Source of the DNA: Chryseobacterium candidae
GTDB lineage: Bacteria; Bacteroidota; Bacteroidia; Flavobacteriales; Weeksellaceae
Length of the DNA stretch: 64,000 nucleotides
NCBI RefSeq assembly: GCF_004916905.1
Contig: NZ_SDLV01000018.1
Location: forward strand, 1-64,000
Direction of reading: 5' to 3'
The position numbers were made by a program, and so were the translations under genes. This document shows positions 26,507 through 35,759 of the stretch, one piece after another (position 1 is the stretch's first letter; each line of letters starts with the position of its first letter). Under the pieces are notes generated by a model. That model saw only the letters and a program-made list of their open reading frames with translations. It was not told the origin of the DNA and did not search any database.

Positions 26507-26992
26507 TTATTGGTATTCTTTGGGAAGAATCTTGTCTAGTTGTTTTTTAAGTTGCTGTAACTGCTCGTAATGTAAAGTGTCTGCATAAGCATTCACATAG
26601 ATATGAGATTTTTTGGGAGTCCGGATCTGGAAGGTTTCATCTGTTCCGCCTACAGACTGCTGGCTGGGAGAGCTTTTGATATGGTCAAGATCTGTAATAT
26701 GGACGGATGATACCAGCTTTTTCCAAATTTGCGGATGGATGGCAGATGCCCATGATTTATGGGTTTTACGGGCTGTCACTCCTTTTTCTGCAAAAACAGA
26801 ATCTTTTGTGGCTTTGATAATCCTGTAATTTCCAAGATTCCCTTCAATATCGGATACGCTGATGAATGTAATCTCGTGTGGATTTTTATGAGGAACTGAC
26901 TGTTCTGTCTTTTTGGAATCACAAGAAAAAAATGCCGACAGCAAAAGAATCGAAAACAGGATTTTCAGATAGAGTTTTTTTGTTGTCGGCAT
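26507..26992 (-). CDS. Hypothetical lipoprotein
   Basis: A 161-residue protein with a signal peptide and lipobox (AFFSCDSK, Cys24). The mature part is basic and contains an internal Ser/Gln/Gly stretch (about 108-117). No known family is recognised. It lies between the aminotransferase (10-base gap) and murB (3-base gap) and is surely co-transcribed with them, but the context does not reveal a role. Confidence 0.75.
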   Translation of the reverse strand: MPTTKKLYLKILFSILLLSAFFSCDSKKTEQSVPHKNPHEITFISVSDIEGNLGNYRIIKATKDSVFAEKGVTARKTHKSWASAIHPQIWKKLVSSVHITDLDHIKSSPSQQSVGGTDETFQIRTPKKSHIYVNAYADTLHYEQLQQLKKQLDKILPKEYQ

Positions 26993-27002
26993 AGGATTTA
27001 TT

Positions 27003-28208
27003 TTACAGACTGAATTCTTCTCTGTACTTCTTTAAAGCTTCTTTAAGAATTTCAGCACTTCTTTTTAAGTCTTCTTCTTTCAGAACGTAGGCAATTCTTA
27101 CCTGTTTTTTACCTAATTCAGGATTGCTGTAGAAGCCTCCTGCAGGCGCAACCATGATGGTTTCGTTGTCAAGAGAGTATTTTTCAAGCAGCCACTGGGC
27201 AAATTTTTCAGTATCGTCTACCGGAAGTTCTGCAACACAGTAGAAAGCACCTCTTGGCTTAGGGCAGATCACCCCAGGAATAGCGTTTAAAAGATCTACC
27301 AATACATTTCTTCTGTGGGTGTATTCTTCTCTTACGGCTCTGATGTAGGGGCCATCATTCTGGTGTGCTGCTGTTGCTGCAATCTGTCCTAAAAGAACAG
27401 GGCTTAATCTTGCCTGTGCAAAAAGCATGGCAGCATTGCGGATCTTGTTGGAACGTGTTACCATACACCCGATTCTTACCCCACACATAGAGTAACGCTT
27501 GGATTCAGAGTCAATGATGATACAGTTTTCTGCTAATTCAGGGAAATCAAGCATTGAAATCTGCTGCTTTCCATCATATACGTATTCTCTGTATACTTCA
27601 TCAGAGATGATTACAATATCATATTTCAAAGCAATTTCTGCCAGTTTTTGAAGCTCCTCACGGGTATAAAGGTATCCTGTAGGGTTTCCAGGGTTGCAGA
27701 TAATGATTGCTCTTGTTTTTTCTGTAATTTTTTTCTCAAATTCCTCAACAGGTGGCAAAGCAAAGCCAGTATCAATTGTAGAAGGTACAGCGACTACATT
27801 CACATCAAATGTGCTGGTGAAACCATTGTAGTTGGCATAATAAGGTTCAGGAATAATCACTTCATCCCCTTCGTCACATAAAGTAGAAATCGCAAAGTTA
27901 AGCGCTTCAGAACCTCCGTTGGTAACAATAAAGTTGTCAGGAGTAAGATCTGAGAAGCCTAAAGAGTGGTAGTATTCTGTAAGGGCTTTTCTGTATTCAA
28001 TATTCCCTTCAGAAAGCGCATATTCCAATACTTTTAAATCGATGTTTTTTAAAGCATTTAAAGCTGTTTCCGGAGTTTCAATATCAGGCTGTCCGATATT
28101 AAGGTGATATACTTTTATTCCTTTCTGTTTTGCTTGTAATGCAAAAGGAACCAGTTTTCTTACCGGCGATGGCGGCATATGCAGTGCTCTGTTTGAAATA
28201 TTCGGCAT
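27003..28208 (-). CDS. Class I/II pyridoxal-phosphate aminotransferase
   Basis: A 401-residue fold-type I PLP enzyme, usual family length. It has NPGNPTGYLYTREEL (about 161-175), ISDEVYREYVYDG (about 199-211) and the Schiff-base Lys in SESKRYSMCGVRIGC (about Lys237), followed by the conserved Arg near the C-terminus (KQVRIAYV). The group includes aspartate and aromatic aminotransferases; the exact substrate cannot be read from sequence. It is the first gene of an operon with a lipoprotein and murB. Confidence 0.88.
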   Translation of the reverse strand: MPNISNRALHMPPSPVRKLVPFALQAKQKGIKVYHLNIGQPDIETPETALNALKNIDLKVLEYALSEGNIEYRKALTEYYHSLGFSDLTPDNFIVTNGGSEALNFAISTLCDEGDEVIIPEPYYANYNGFTSTFDVNVVAVPSTIDTGFALPPVEEFEKKITEKTRAIIICNPGNPTGYLYTREELQKLAEIALKYDIVIISDEVYREYVYDGKQQISMLDFPELAENCIIIDSESKRYSMCGVRIGCMVTRSNKIRNAAMLFAQARLSPVLLGQIAATAAHQNDGPYIRAVREEYTHRRNVLVDLLNAIPGVICPKPRGAFYCVAELPVDDTEKFAQWLLEKYSLDNETIMVAPAGGFYSNPELGKKQVRIAYVLKEEDLKRSAEILKEALKKYREEFSL

Positions 28209-28228
28209 TGTTCAAAAAATTTGTATGA

Positions 28229-28236
28229 CAAAAATA
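28229..28236 (-). promoter_or_regulatory. -7 box for the aminotransferase-murB operon
   Basis: On the minus strand this reads TATTTTTG, 21 bases before the start codon. Confidence 0.5.
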
Positions 28237-28436
28237 GGATTTAATTTCTCAATAATAAAATTATGAGTTAATTAAGAAGGAGTTTTCTCAAGTTTTTATA
28301 TACCTTTTAAATTCTAATTATTCTGATAAATTTTGATGTTGATATTTTGTTAATATTAATTAAATATTGATTTTTAATTAAAAATAATAATTTTATATTG
28401 TTATTTTTTATAAATTTCGCCGCAAATGTAATTAAA

Positions 28437-30905
28437 ATGATAGTAAATTTATTTTCTAGAGCGGTGTCTGCCATCGCTCTTTTCTCAGCCAGTGTAATGA
28501 TGGCTCAAAATTTTCAGCCAATGCCGGTTTCTTCAGGCTATACGGCAGACGTAATTGCAAACGGAATAGGTTCCTCATCAGTTTCAACAACTAATGATGT
28601 AGATGGAGTTTCTTACGCTTTTGTTGCAAGAGATTTTCAGTTAACTTCTACAAGCCCGGCTCTTACTTATGGTCTGCCAATAAATGGTATTATTAATTCT
28701 GCTGTTGCAGGAACTCCCGGACTTAGCTATGTTTTAGGAAACTTAAGTGGGAATAACTCATTAAGACTGGCTGCTACCAATGATAGCGGAACTCTTACTT
28801 TTACCACTCCTAAACCGGCTTTTACTTTGTATATGCTTTCTACCAGCGGTAGTGGAACATCTGCTGTAAATGTTACAGTTAATTTTACGGATGGAAGCAG
28901 CCAGGTATTTTCCAATATAGGTCTTGCTGACTGGTATGGGGGATCCAATTTTGCCATCCAGGGAATAGGAAGGATTAAAAGAACTACGGATGCCTTAGAA
29001 TCCAGTACTACGGATCCAAGACTTTATCAAAATGCATTAGTAATAGACGCTGCTAATCAGGCAAAACCCATACAAAGTGTGATGGTAACCAAAGCAAGCG
29101 GCTCGGGTTATCCTAATATTTTTGCTTTTTCAGCAGATGTGTATTCAGACTGTGCACCTCCAGCATTGCAGGCGGTTTCCGGAATCACAGCTAATTCTGC
29201 TTTAGTTTCCTGGACGGGGAGCGCTGCCAGTTATGATGTGTATCACAGTACCTCAAACACAACTCCTGCAAATTCAGTAACCCCTACTTATCCTGGAGTA
29301 ACAGGAACAAGTACAACAATAGGAGGTCTCAATTCAAATACAACCTACTATTATTGGGTGAGATCCAACTGTAATACTGCAACCAGCCAAAGCGTATGGT
29401 CTTTTGCAGGAACATTTAAAACAGCCTGTTCTACTTTCACTGTTCCATATACAGAGAATTTTGATACAACAAGTACAGGTTCAATTTCAAATACCAATGC
29501 TCCAAGCTGCTGGGCATATCTGGAAAGTGCATCATTTGCAGGTTATGGATATGTAACAACAACAAATAATTATTCAGCTCCTAACGCTTATTATATGACC
29601 AATTCAAGTGCTACTACGGGTAGTCAGATGCTGGTTGCACCTCCTGCTATCAACCTTTCAGATGGTACGAAGCGTGTAAGGTTCTATGCAAGAGGAGGAG
29701 GAAGTAATTATACATTATTAGTGGGAACATTATCAAATCCTACAGATCCCAATTCTTTTACACCCATTGGATCTCCAATTGCTCTAACAACTACCCACAC
29801 TCAATATACAGTTAATATTCCGGCGGGTACTGATTTACAGTTAGCATTTAAACATGGTTTAGGAGGTTCTTCACGTTCTATTTATATTGATAATATTACC
29901 GTTCAGAATATCCCTTCCTGTCTTGAGCCAACGGCACCTACTTCATCAAACGTAACAATGAACTCAGCAACAATCGGTTGGACCGCACCCGCTTCAGTTC
30001 CTGCAAACGGATACGAAGTATATTACAGTACAACCAATACTGCGCCTGATGCTACAACGGTTTTGAATGCTTCCAATTCTGTAACTTCTACCACTATTTC
30101 TGCGCCATTGAATTTACTATCTGCGGATACGAACTATTATGCATGGGTAAGATCTGTATGCAGTGCCAGTGACAAAAGTATCTGGAGTGAAGCTACTGCA
30201 TTCAGAACAGGGTACTGTCTGCCTTCATCCGGTTCTCAGAATTCCTGGCTTTCTGATTTCAGTTCTACAGGAGGACTTGTAGATATGGCTTATTCGTCCG
30301 GTTCAAGTGTTGCAGGTGGGTATCAAAACTTAACAGCAAGCAGCAACAAAATAATAAATGCTCCGGGATCCAGTACTTCAGTATCTTTTACTGCCGGTGG
30401 TCCTACATGTGGAATTGGCGTTTGGGTAGACTGGAATAATAACTTAACTTTTGAAGCTTCAGAAAGAATGTTTGTTACCAATACCTATATTACAAGTACT
30501 TCGGGATCTATCACTGTACCTGCAGGAACACCTCTTGGAACTTATAGAATGAGAGTGGTGACTGATTATAACAGTACAGCTCCTTCAAACCCCTGCACTG
30601 CTATTTCAAGAGGAGAATTCATTGATTTTACATTTGAAGTGGCTACCTCTTTATCCACTTCAGAAACGCATTTGAAGAAAAAAGAAGTGAATGTATATCC
30701 TAATCCTTTCAAAGATGTCCTGTATATTGCGGATATCAAAGATGTAAAATCTGTAACCGTTACGGATGTGGCAGGAAGAGTAGTGAAAACTATTGATAAC
30801 CCAACTACGGAACTTCAGTTAGGTGAATTAAATGCCGGGTTATACTTGGTAACAATGAACTTTAAAGATGGTTCAAAATCAACAGTAAAAGCCATTAAAA
30901 AATAA
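28437..30905 (+). CDS. Large T9SS surface protein with FN3, jelly-roll and GEVED domains
   Basis: An 822-residue secreted protein (the upstream in-frame ATG at 28398 is less likely because it precedes a proper signal peptide, MIVNLF to MMAQ). Order, in rough residues: an N-terminal all-beta domain (25-235) shared with the next gene, a fibronectin type III domain (239-330), a MAM/jelly-roll-like domain (335-498), a second FN3 (502-590), a GEVED domain (593-740, GVWVDWNNNLTFE) and a T9SS type A sorting domain (752-822, VYPNPFKDVLYI). No catalytic motif is seen; it is probably an adhesin or matrix protein on the cell surface. Confidence 0.88.
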   Translation: MIVNLFSRAVSAIALFSASVMMAQNFQPMPVSSGYTADVIANGIGSSSVSTTNDVDGVSYAFVARDFQLTSTSPALTYGLPINGIINSAVAGTPGLSYVLGNLSGNNSLRLAATNDSGTLTFTTPKPAFTLYMLSTSGSGTSAVNVTVNFTDGSSQVFSNIGLADWYGGSNFAIQGIGRIKRTTDALESSTTDPRLYQNALVIDAANQAKPIQSVMVTKASGSGYPNIFAFSADVYSDCAPPALQAVSGITANSALVSWTGSAASYDVYHSTSNTTPANSVTPTYPGVTGTSTTIGGLNSNTTYYYWVRSNCNTATSQSVWSFAGTFKTACSTFTVPYTENFDTTSTGSISNTNAPSCWAYLESASFAGYGYVTTTNNYSAPNAYYMTNSSATTGSQMLVAPPAINLSDGTKRVRFYARGGGSNYTLLVGTLSNPTDPNSFTPIGSPIALTTTHTQYTVNIPAGTDLQLAFKHGLGGSSRSIYIDNITVQNIPSCLEPTAPTSSNVTMNSATIGWTAPASVPANGYEVYYSTTNTAPDATTVLNASNSVTSTTISAPLNLLSADTNYYAWVRSVCSASDKSIWSEATAFRTGYCLPSSGSQNSWLSDFSSTGGLVDMAYSSGSSVAGGYQNLTASSNKIINAPGSSTSVSFTAGGPTCGIGVWVDWNNNLTFEASERMFVTNTYITSTSGSITVPAGTPLGTYRMRVVTDYNSTAPSNPCTAISRGEFIDFTFEVATSLSTSETHLKKKEVNVYPNPFKDVLYIADIKDVKSVTVTDVAGRVVKTIDNPTTELQLGELNAGLYLVTMNFKDGSKSTVKAIKK

Positions 30906-30930
30906 AATTTTTTGAGTTAATAATTTCTGT

Positions 30931-30962
30931 AGGCAGCTGCATTCGTGTGGCTGCCTTTTTTG
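30931..30962 (+). terminator. Terminator of the large T9SS gene
   Basis: AGGCAGC (30931-30937) pairs with GCTGCCT (30950-30956) and is followed by T's. A near-identical copy ends the next gene. Confidence 0.85.
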
Positions 30963-31175
30963 TGATCAGGTGTAACTTCCCGAGATTTGATATTCCAATT
31001 TTTATGAGGCAGATAATTTCTAGCTTCCAAGATCTATTATTCAGAATAAGTAAATAATATTCATTATAAGTTTTTTGAGTACTAATAATTTTAGCCTTTT
31101 TGTAGCTTTTTTTTGCAATTTAAGTCAATATGTTATTTATTGTTATGTGAAATAGCTTTTTTATTATGGGTTTTT

Positions 31176-31183
31176 TATTTTTG
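31176..31183 (+). promoter_or_regulatory. -7 box of the small T9SS paralogue
   Basis: TATTTTTG lies 31 bases before ATG 31214. Confidence 0.55.
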
Positions 31184-31213
31184 GATTAGATTAAACACAA
31201 AAAAGATCTCTTT

Positions 31214-32179
31214 ATGAAAAAAAAATTATTCTTACAAAAGCTTTCATGCGTTGTTTTATTCTCTACCGTTGTAATGCAGGCTCAAAATTTTCAAACAATG
31301 CCTGTTCTGTCCGGATATACGGATGATGTTATAGCTAATGGTATCGGATCTTCTTATGATTCCGTTTCCAATGATATTGATGGGGTAGGGTATGCTTTTG
31401 TAGCGACAGATTTTAAAGCAGTGAGTTCTGATCCGCCTCTGGCTTTTGGTATACCTGTGAATGGTATTATTAATTCTGTAGTAGCCTCAACTCCCGGATT
31501 GAGTTATCAGTTGGGAGATCTGAATTCCAATAATTCGCTGAGGTTGGAAACTGCCGGGCAAAATGGAACCCTTGTATTTATAACACCACTAGCAGCTTTA
31601 AAACTATATATGCTTGCAACAAGCGGAAGTGGTGCGGCTACCGTAATGGCTACAGTGACATTTACAGATAATACTTCTCAGGTATTTTCCAATATCAGTA
31701 TTCCTGATTGGTATGGCGGCTCCAATTATGCGGTTCAGGGTCTGGGAAGAGTTGTTGTGGGTATTGATGATATAGAAGCTGATAGCTTTAATCCCAGAAT
31801 ATATCAGTTTGCACTGAATATGGATACAGCCAACCAGTCTAAATCTGTAAAAAGTGTTACCCTTACAAAAAGCGGAGGTGATGGTATTGTCAACCTTTTT
31901 GCTTTTTCTGCAGACAAAAATACCCAACTCAGTACTGCTGAAGTAAGTGGTTTTAAAAAAGGAGATATTTATCCAAATCCTTTTAAAGATGTTTTTCATA
32001 TTAATGATATAAAAAATGTTAAGAGTATAACAGTTTCAGATGTGGCGGGAAGAGAAGTGAAAGCCATAGATAACCCATCAACAGTACTTCAGTTAGGTGA
32101 GTTAAATGCCGGTTTATACTTGGTGACAATGAACTTTAAAGATGGTTCAAAATCAACAGTAAAAGCCATTAAAAAATAA
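31214..32179 (+). CDS. Small T9SS surface protein, paralogue of the preceding gene
   Basis: A 321-residue secreted protein with signal peptide (ending MQAQ), an all-beta domain (about 25-235) clearly homologous to the N-terminal domain of the 822-residue neighbour (shared DVIANGIGSS, GIINS, TPGLSY, SQVFSNI, DWYGGSN) and directly after it a T9SS sorting domain (about 250-321). All middle domains of the neighbour are absent. The last 70 codons, 3' untranslated region and terminator are almost identical in DNA to those of the neighbour. It is probably a cell-surface protein of unknown ligand. Confidence 0.88.
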   Translation: MKKKLFLQKLSCVVLFSTVVMQAQNFQTMPVLSGYTDDVIANGIGSSYDSVSNDIDGVGYAFVATDFKAVSSDPPLAFGIPVNGIINSVVASTPGLSYQLGDLNSNNSLRLETAGQNGTLVFITPLAALKLYMLATSGSGAATVMATVTFTDNTSQVFSNISIPDWYGGSNYAVQGLGRVVVGIDDIEADSFNPRIYQFALNMDTANQSKSVKSVTLTKSGGDGIVNLFAFSADKNTQLSTAEVSGFKKGDIYPNPFKDVFHINDIKNVKSITVSDVAGREVKAIDNPSTVLQLGELNAGLYLVTMNFKDGSKSTVKAIKK

Positions 32180-32204
32180 AGTTTTTTGAGTTAATAATTT
32201 TTGT

Positions 32205-32237
32205 AGGTAGCTGCACTCGTGTGGCTGCCTTTTTTTA
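32205..32237 (+). terminator. Terminator of the small T9SS gene
   Basis: AGGTAGC (32205-32211) pairs with GCTGCCT (32224-32230), including one G-U pair, and T's follow. Confidence 0.8.
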
Positions 32238-32295
32238 TGAGCAGTTTAATAATAACTGGACAAAATATTATCAGAAATTGTCCATAAAATTATTA

Positions 32296-32303
32296 TACAT
32301 TTG
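32296..32303 (+). promoter_or_regulatory. -7 box of the secreted-protein pair
   Basis: TACATTTG lies 21 bases before ATG 32324. It would place the transcription start after the alternative ATG at 32306, which supports the later start. Confidence 0.6.
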
Positions 32304-32323
32304 CATTGAAAACTATAACATCC

Positions 32324-33508
32324 ATGAATAAATTTAAACTACTTTTTTTAATACCATTATTTTATTCCGAATTTTCCCAGGCTCAGCGAATTGATAAAGA
32401 AGTAATCAGTTTTCAGCTTTTAAAAGAACCGGTGTTTCCTACGGAACTTTCTAACAGAAATTACATGATTACGGTAAAGTCTCCCTATAATATTACAAAA
32501 GACGATGTCATAAGAATTTCGAAAGAAGACCATCAGAAAAAGGTAGATAATTATCATACTAATGTTGAGAATGCCAAATATGAGCATCAGGAAAGATTAA
32601 AAGACTATGATGCTGAGGTGAAAAAACTTCAGGAAAAATACAAACTGGAATCTGCAGAATACAGCAAATTATCAGCGGTTGAAAAAATTGCAGCTACCAA
32701 CGGAGCTCCTGTGCTGAGGCTTCCTTCAAGACCTGTACTTAATATTCCTTCAATGCCGGTTTATCAGCAGCCCGATCTGAGAGATGCTTTAATTGTGGAT
32801 AACAAAATTCTGGCTTCCCAAATAGATGTGACCGGCTTTTCAAAAGGTGGGAATTATCTTGATATTGTGATTGAAATGGAAAGAACAAATTTTCAGGACA
32901 ATCAGGGAAAGACTTTTGCCAATCAGCCAACAAAAATCACAGCGAAGCAAGGCGGTACCGTAAAGCTGGATAAAACCTATTTCTCAGATTTTACAGAAAT
33001 AGCAAGTGTTCCGACTAATGAAATTAATCTGAATGCTCAGGAAAAAAGATCCCTGCAAAGAACGATTGACCGTATAAGAAATATTATCAATGAAAACTTC
33101 GGGTATCAGACCATCAGTTCTACAGTAACATTGGCGACTGTAAAAAATAAAGGAGAATATGATGATCTGGAAAAAGCGTATATCTACGTTACAACCAATC
33201 TGAAGAAACTTCAGGCAAAATCAGATTACGCACCAAACAAAGTAGCCATGGAAAATATGCAGAAAGGAATTGATCTTTGGAAAACAGCTTTAACAAAAGT
33301 AAATTACAACGATAAGAAAGCTGTTTACAATCAGAAGATTGGAGAATATCTTTATTTTAACCTGATCAGATTGAATATTGCTTTAGGAAACTATCAGGAA
33401 GCAGAGAAATATTTAAATGAGTTACAGGAGCATTTAGTGGATATCAAACTATCCTACGATGCCAATCTTGAACTGAAAAGACTGGAAGAAAAAATTTATA
33501 ATAACTAA
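32324..33508 (+). CDS. Secreted protein of unknown function, coiled-coil containing
   Basis: A 394-residue protein with a signal peptide (FSQAQ near residue 20). Residues about 65-110 form a charged helical, probably coiled-coil region, then a Pro-rich linker (LRLPSRPVLNIPSMPVYQQP, about 130-149). The C-terminal third (about 280-394) looks all-helical and TPR-like (NYQEAEKYLNELQEHL). No family is recognised. It is followed after 10 bases by another secreted protein, so the two probably act together in the periplasm or at the surface. Confidence 0.7.
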   Translation: MNKFKLLFLIPLFYSEFSQAQRIDKEVISFQLLKEPVFPTELSNRNYMITVKSPYNITKDDVIRISKEDHQKKVDNYHTNVENAKYEHQERLKDYDAEVKKLQEKYKLESAEYSKLSAVEKIAATNGAPVLRLPSRPVLNIPSMPVYQQPDLRDALIVDNKILASQIDVTGFSKGGNYLDIVIEMERTNFQDNQGKTFANQPTKITAKQGGTVKLDKTYFSDFTEIASVPTNEINLNAQEKRSLQRTIDRIRNIINENFGYQTISSTVTLATVKNKGEYDDLEKAYIYVTTNLKKLQAKSDYAPNKVAMENMQKGIDLWKTALTKVNYNDKKAVYNQKIGEYLYFNLIRLNIALGNYQEAEKYLNELQEHLVDIKLSYDANLELKRLEEKIYNN

Positions 33509-33518
33509 AGAAAACAAT

Positions 33519-34940
33519 ATGATTAAACAGATTTTTGCTTCGGCATTAATTACCGCTTCTGTGTACTCTTACGCACAGACCAAAGTGACAGAAGGAACAA
33601 AATTCACTGTGGATGCCAATCTTGAAACGGATGATAAACTGGTACTGGCAGATGATTATAATTCTTATATGTTCAGTGTTATCAATATTGACGGACTGAT
33701 GAGAAATGTTTTTCCTCATAAGAAACTACTGATGAGAAAACTGGATCAGAATGGAAGTCTTGTAGATACTTATGTAAAAGATTATGCCAACAAAACGAAT
33801 GGTGTACTTCACAATTATCTGGGATCACAACAGATCGATGATGATAAATTGATAGCATTTACGGAAGAGTATTTCGGAAAAGAAAACAGAAAAGAAGTTT
33901 TTCAACATGTTTTCAGCAGAAAGGAAGGCACTTTTACCACAAAGAGTATTGCAAAATACAACATTGAATCTACCAACAGATCAGGAACTACTTATGTCCT
34001 TTTCTCAGAAAATGGGAAATATGCAGCCATCTTCAATGACAGATATGCGAATAAAAAGACAGATAATGTAAATGATGTGCTGGTATTGGATCTGAGAACA
34101 CTTACTCCCGTTTGGAACAAAGAAATTATATTGAGCAATGATTATGTTGAAAAGTCTTTAACATTAACTAATTCGGCCAAAATAGTTTTGTTGCGTAAGG
34201 CTGCAGGCTGGAAGGAATCTTATAAGCTGGAACAGGTTTCCAATACTGAAGATAAAGACCTTCCGTTTGATGATAAATATATTCCTGAAAAATTATATGC
34301 TTTCAGTAAAAATGACAATGATTATCTGGTGACTTTTGGAAGAAAAAATGCAACAGTTACTGTTGGATCAAGTACTTTCGGAACAGTAATGTTTTATGAC
34401 ATGAAATCCGGAAAAGCGGTCATCAGCAATACCAATCTGGCAGGAAGTAAAGATATGAACGATGTAAAGGTCATCAAAACGATTGTGAAAGGGGATGAGA
34501 CTTTAATGGCTGTTCAGCAGGAAACAGTAACAAGACCGATGCCTACAGCAATGAACCGCTTCCCTGATCCTGTATATTCTCTGGATGCGGGAATGCTGAT
34601 TAAGTTTAATAAAGAAGGTGAGGTAAAACAATTTGTAGCAGCTGGAACTTCTACCGGGAAAAGAATTCATGTGGTGGAAGCTGGAGACAAGCTTTATATT
34701 TCCGCTTTCTACCCTAAAGGAGCTTTCGGTAACACAGGGTTTTCAATGAAAGTTTTTGACTTTGCCAATCTGAAACCTCAGGAAGTAAGCCTTGATTATA
34801 AGGGAAAAAATTTCTTCCAGAACTACGGTTTTGCAGACGGGAATATGATTCAGTACGTTCCGAATGTGAATAAAATGATGTTCCTTCAAAAGAGCAGCAA
34901 AGATGTTCAGATGTTCAGTGTATACAATTTCATAAAATAA
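33519..34940 (+). CDS. Secreted protein of unknown function, probably beta-propeller
   Basis: A 473-residue protein with a signal peptide (VYSYAQ, cleavage near residue 20). The mature part is a long run of beta strands with repeated short blocks ending in Asp or Lys-rich turns, which may be a propeller, but no repeat signature is clear. There is no T9SS sorting domain and no catalytic motif. It is 10 bases downstream of the preceding secreted protein and shares its promoter. Confidence 0.7.
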   Translation: MIKQIFASALITASVYSYAQTKVTEGTKFTVDANLETDDKLVLADDYNSYMFSVINIDGLMRNVFPHKKLLMRKLDQNGSLVDTYVKDYANKTNGVLHNYLGSQQIDDDKLIAFTEEYFGKENRKEVFQHVFSRKEGTFTTKSIAKYNIESTNRSGTTYVLFSENGKYAAIFNDRYANKKTDNVNDVLVLDLRTLTPVWNKEIILSNDYVEKSLTLTNSAKIVLLRKAAGWKESYKLEQVSNTEDKDLPFDDKYIPEKLYAFSKNDNDYLVTFGRKNATVTVGSSTFGTVMFYDMKSGKAVISNTNLAGSKDMNDVKVIKTIVKGDETLMAVQQETVTRPMPTAMNRFPDPVYSLDAGMLIKFNKEGEVKQFVAAGTSTGKRIHVVEAGDKLYISAFYPKGAFGNTGFSMKVFDFANLKPQEVSLDYKGKNFFQNYGFADGNMIQYVPNVNKMMFLQKSSKDVQMFSVYNFIK

Positions 34941-34964
34941 TCGTATTTTAGAAAAAAATACAAT

Positions 34965-35420
34965 ATGCAGATTCAATCGGTTTCCATAGAAGATTATATC
35001 TCAAAAACTCCTGAAGAAAGACAGGAAGCTTTTAAAAAACTTTTTGATACGGTGAATAATAATCTCCCGAAAGGTTTTGAAGAAGCTACAAATTACGGAA
35101 TGATAGGTTGGGTAGTTCCTTTGACAACATATCCTGCCGGATATCACTGTGCACCCGGAACGCCGCTGCCATTCATTAATATAGCTTCCCAGAAGAATTT
35201 TATAGCACTCTATCATATGGGATTGTATTCCACACCGGAATTACTAGAATGGTTTGTGGCAGAATATCCCAAACATTCCAAAAAGAAGCTGGATATGGGT
35301 AAATCCTGTGTACGCTTCAAAAAAGCAGAAGATATTCCTTTTGAACTGATAGCTGAACTGAGTCAGAAAATGACGCCTGATGACTGGATCAAAATTTATG
35401 AATCACAGTATAAGAAATAA
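34965..35420 (+). CDS. DUF1801 domain protein
   Basis: A 151-residue cytoplasmic protein with the DUF1801 (YdhG-like) fold: an N-terminal helical part, MIGWVVPLTTYP (about 46-57), INIASQKNFIALYHMGLY (about 71-88), and the C-terminal GKSCVRFKKAEDIP (about 112-125). The family is widespread and its function unknown. It is 24 bases after the preceding gene, possibly the last gene of the same transcript. Confidence 0.88.
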   Translation: MQIQSVSIEDYISKTPEERQEAFKKLFDTVNNNLPKGFEEATNYGMIGWVVPLTTYPAGYHCAPGTPLPFINIASQKNFIALYHMGLYSTPELLEWFVAEYPKHSKKKLDMGKSCVRFKKAEDIPFELIAELSQKMTPDDWIKIYESQYKK

Positions 35421-35459
35421 AAAAAGCCCTGATATCAAATAGATTTCAGGGCTTTTTTA
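35420..35459 (+). terminator. Terminator after the DUF1801 gene
   Basis: AAAAAAGCCCTGA (35420-35432) pairs with TCAGGGCTTTTTT (35446-35458). Confidence 0.88.
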
Positions 35460-35460
35460 T

Positions 35461-35490
35461 GCTGGAGGCGGGAAGACTTGAAGCTGGAAG
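35461..35490. repeat. GAAGCTGGAAG-type repeat
   Basis: This segment has GCTGGAGGCGGGAAG followed by GAAGCTGGAAG. Similar segments lie at 51309-51337 and, inverted, at 51422-51445 and 61465-61504. Confidence 0.6.
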
Positions 35491-35597
35491 TTATATTTGT
35501 GTTTTTAGATTTATTGATTGCAATTTGATGATAATTTTTTGAGTTTTTAAAAATTATTGATATTTATATACAATTTTACATTAATCCTGCTGCCCTC

Positions 35598-35670
35598 TGT
35601 CATTCTGAATGTAACGTAGTGAAATGAAGAATCTAGGCTTTACATGGATTCTTCCTTCGTCAGAATGACA
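35598..35670. repeat. Palindromic repeat TGTCATTCTGA...TCAGAATGACA
   Basis: Perfect 11-base outer arms (35598-35608 and 35660-35670) enclose inner arms GAAGAATC (35626-35633) and GATTCTTC (35647-35654). It resembles short interspersed elements found in many Bacteroidota genomes. Confidence 0.75.
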
Positions 35671-35759
35671 ATGGTGTAAATTGTATATAGTTGCCAAATT
35701 AATAAAATGATTTTCATCTATCCACGGCTTCCATAAAACTCCCAGAACCCATCTTCCAG

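Larger units (their letters stand above)
30906..31213. other. AT-rich gap between paired T9SS genes
   Basis: This 308-base gap holds the terminator of the preceding gene and the promoter of the next one; nothing else is seen. Confidence 0.6.
35421..35759. other. Gene-free gap with several repeat elements
   Basis: This 339-base gap between convergent genes holds a terminator, a GAAGCTGGAAG-type segment (35461-35490) and a palindromic element (35598-35670). No gene is visible. Confidence 0.7.
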
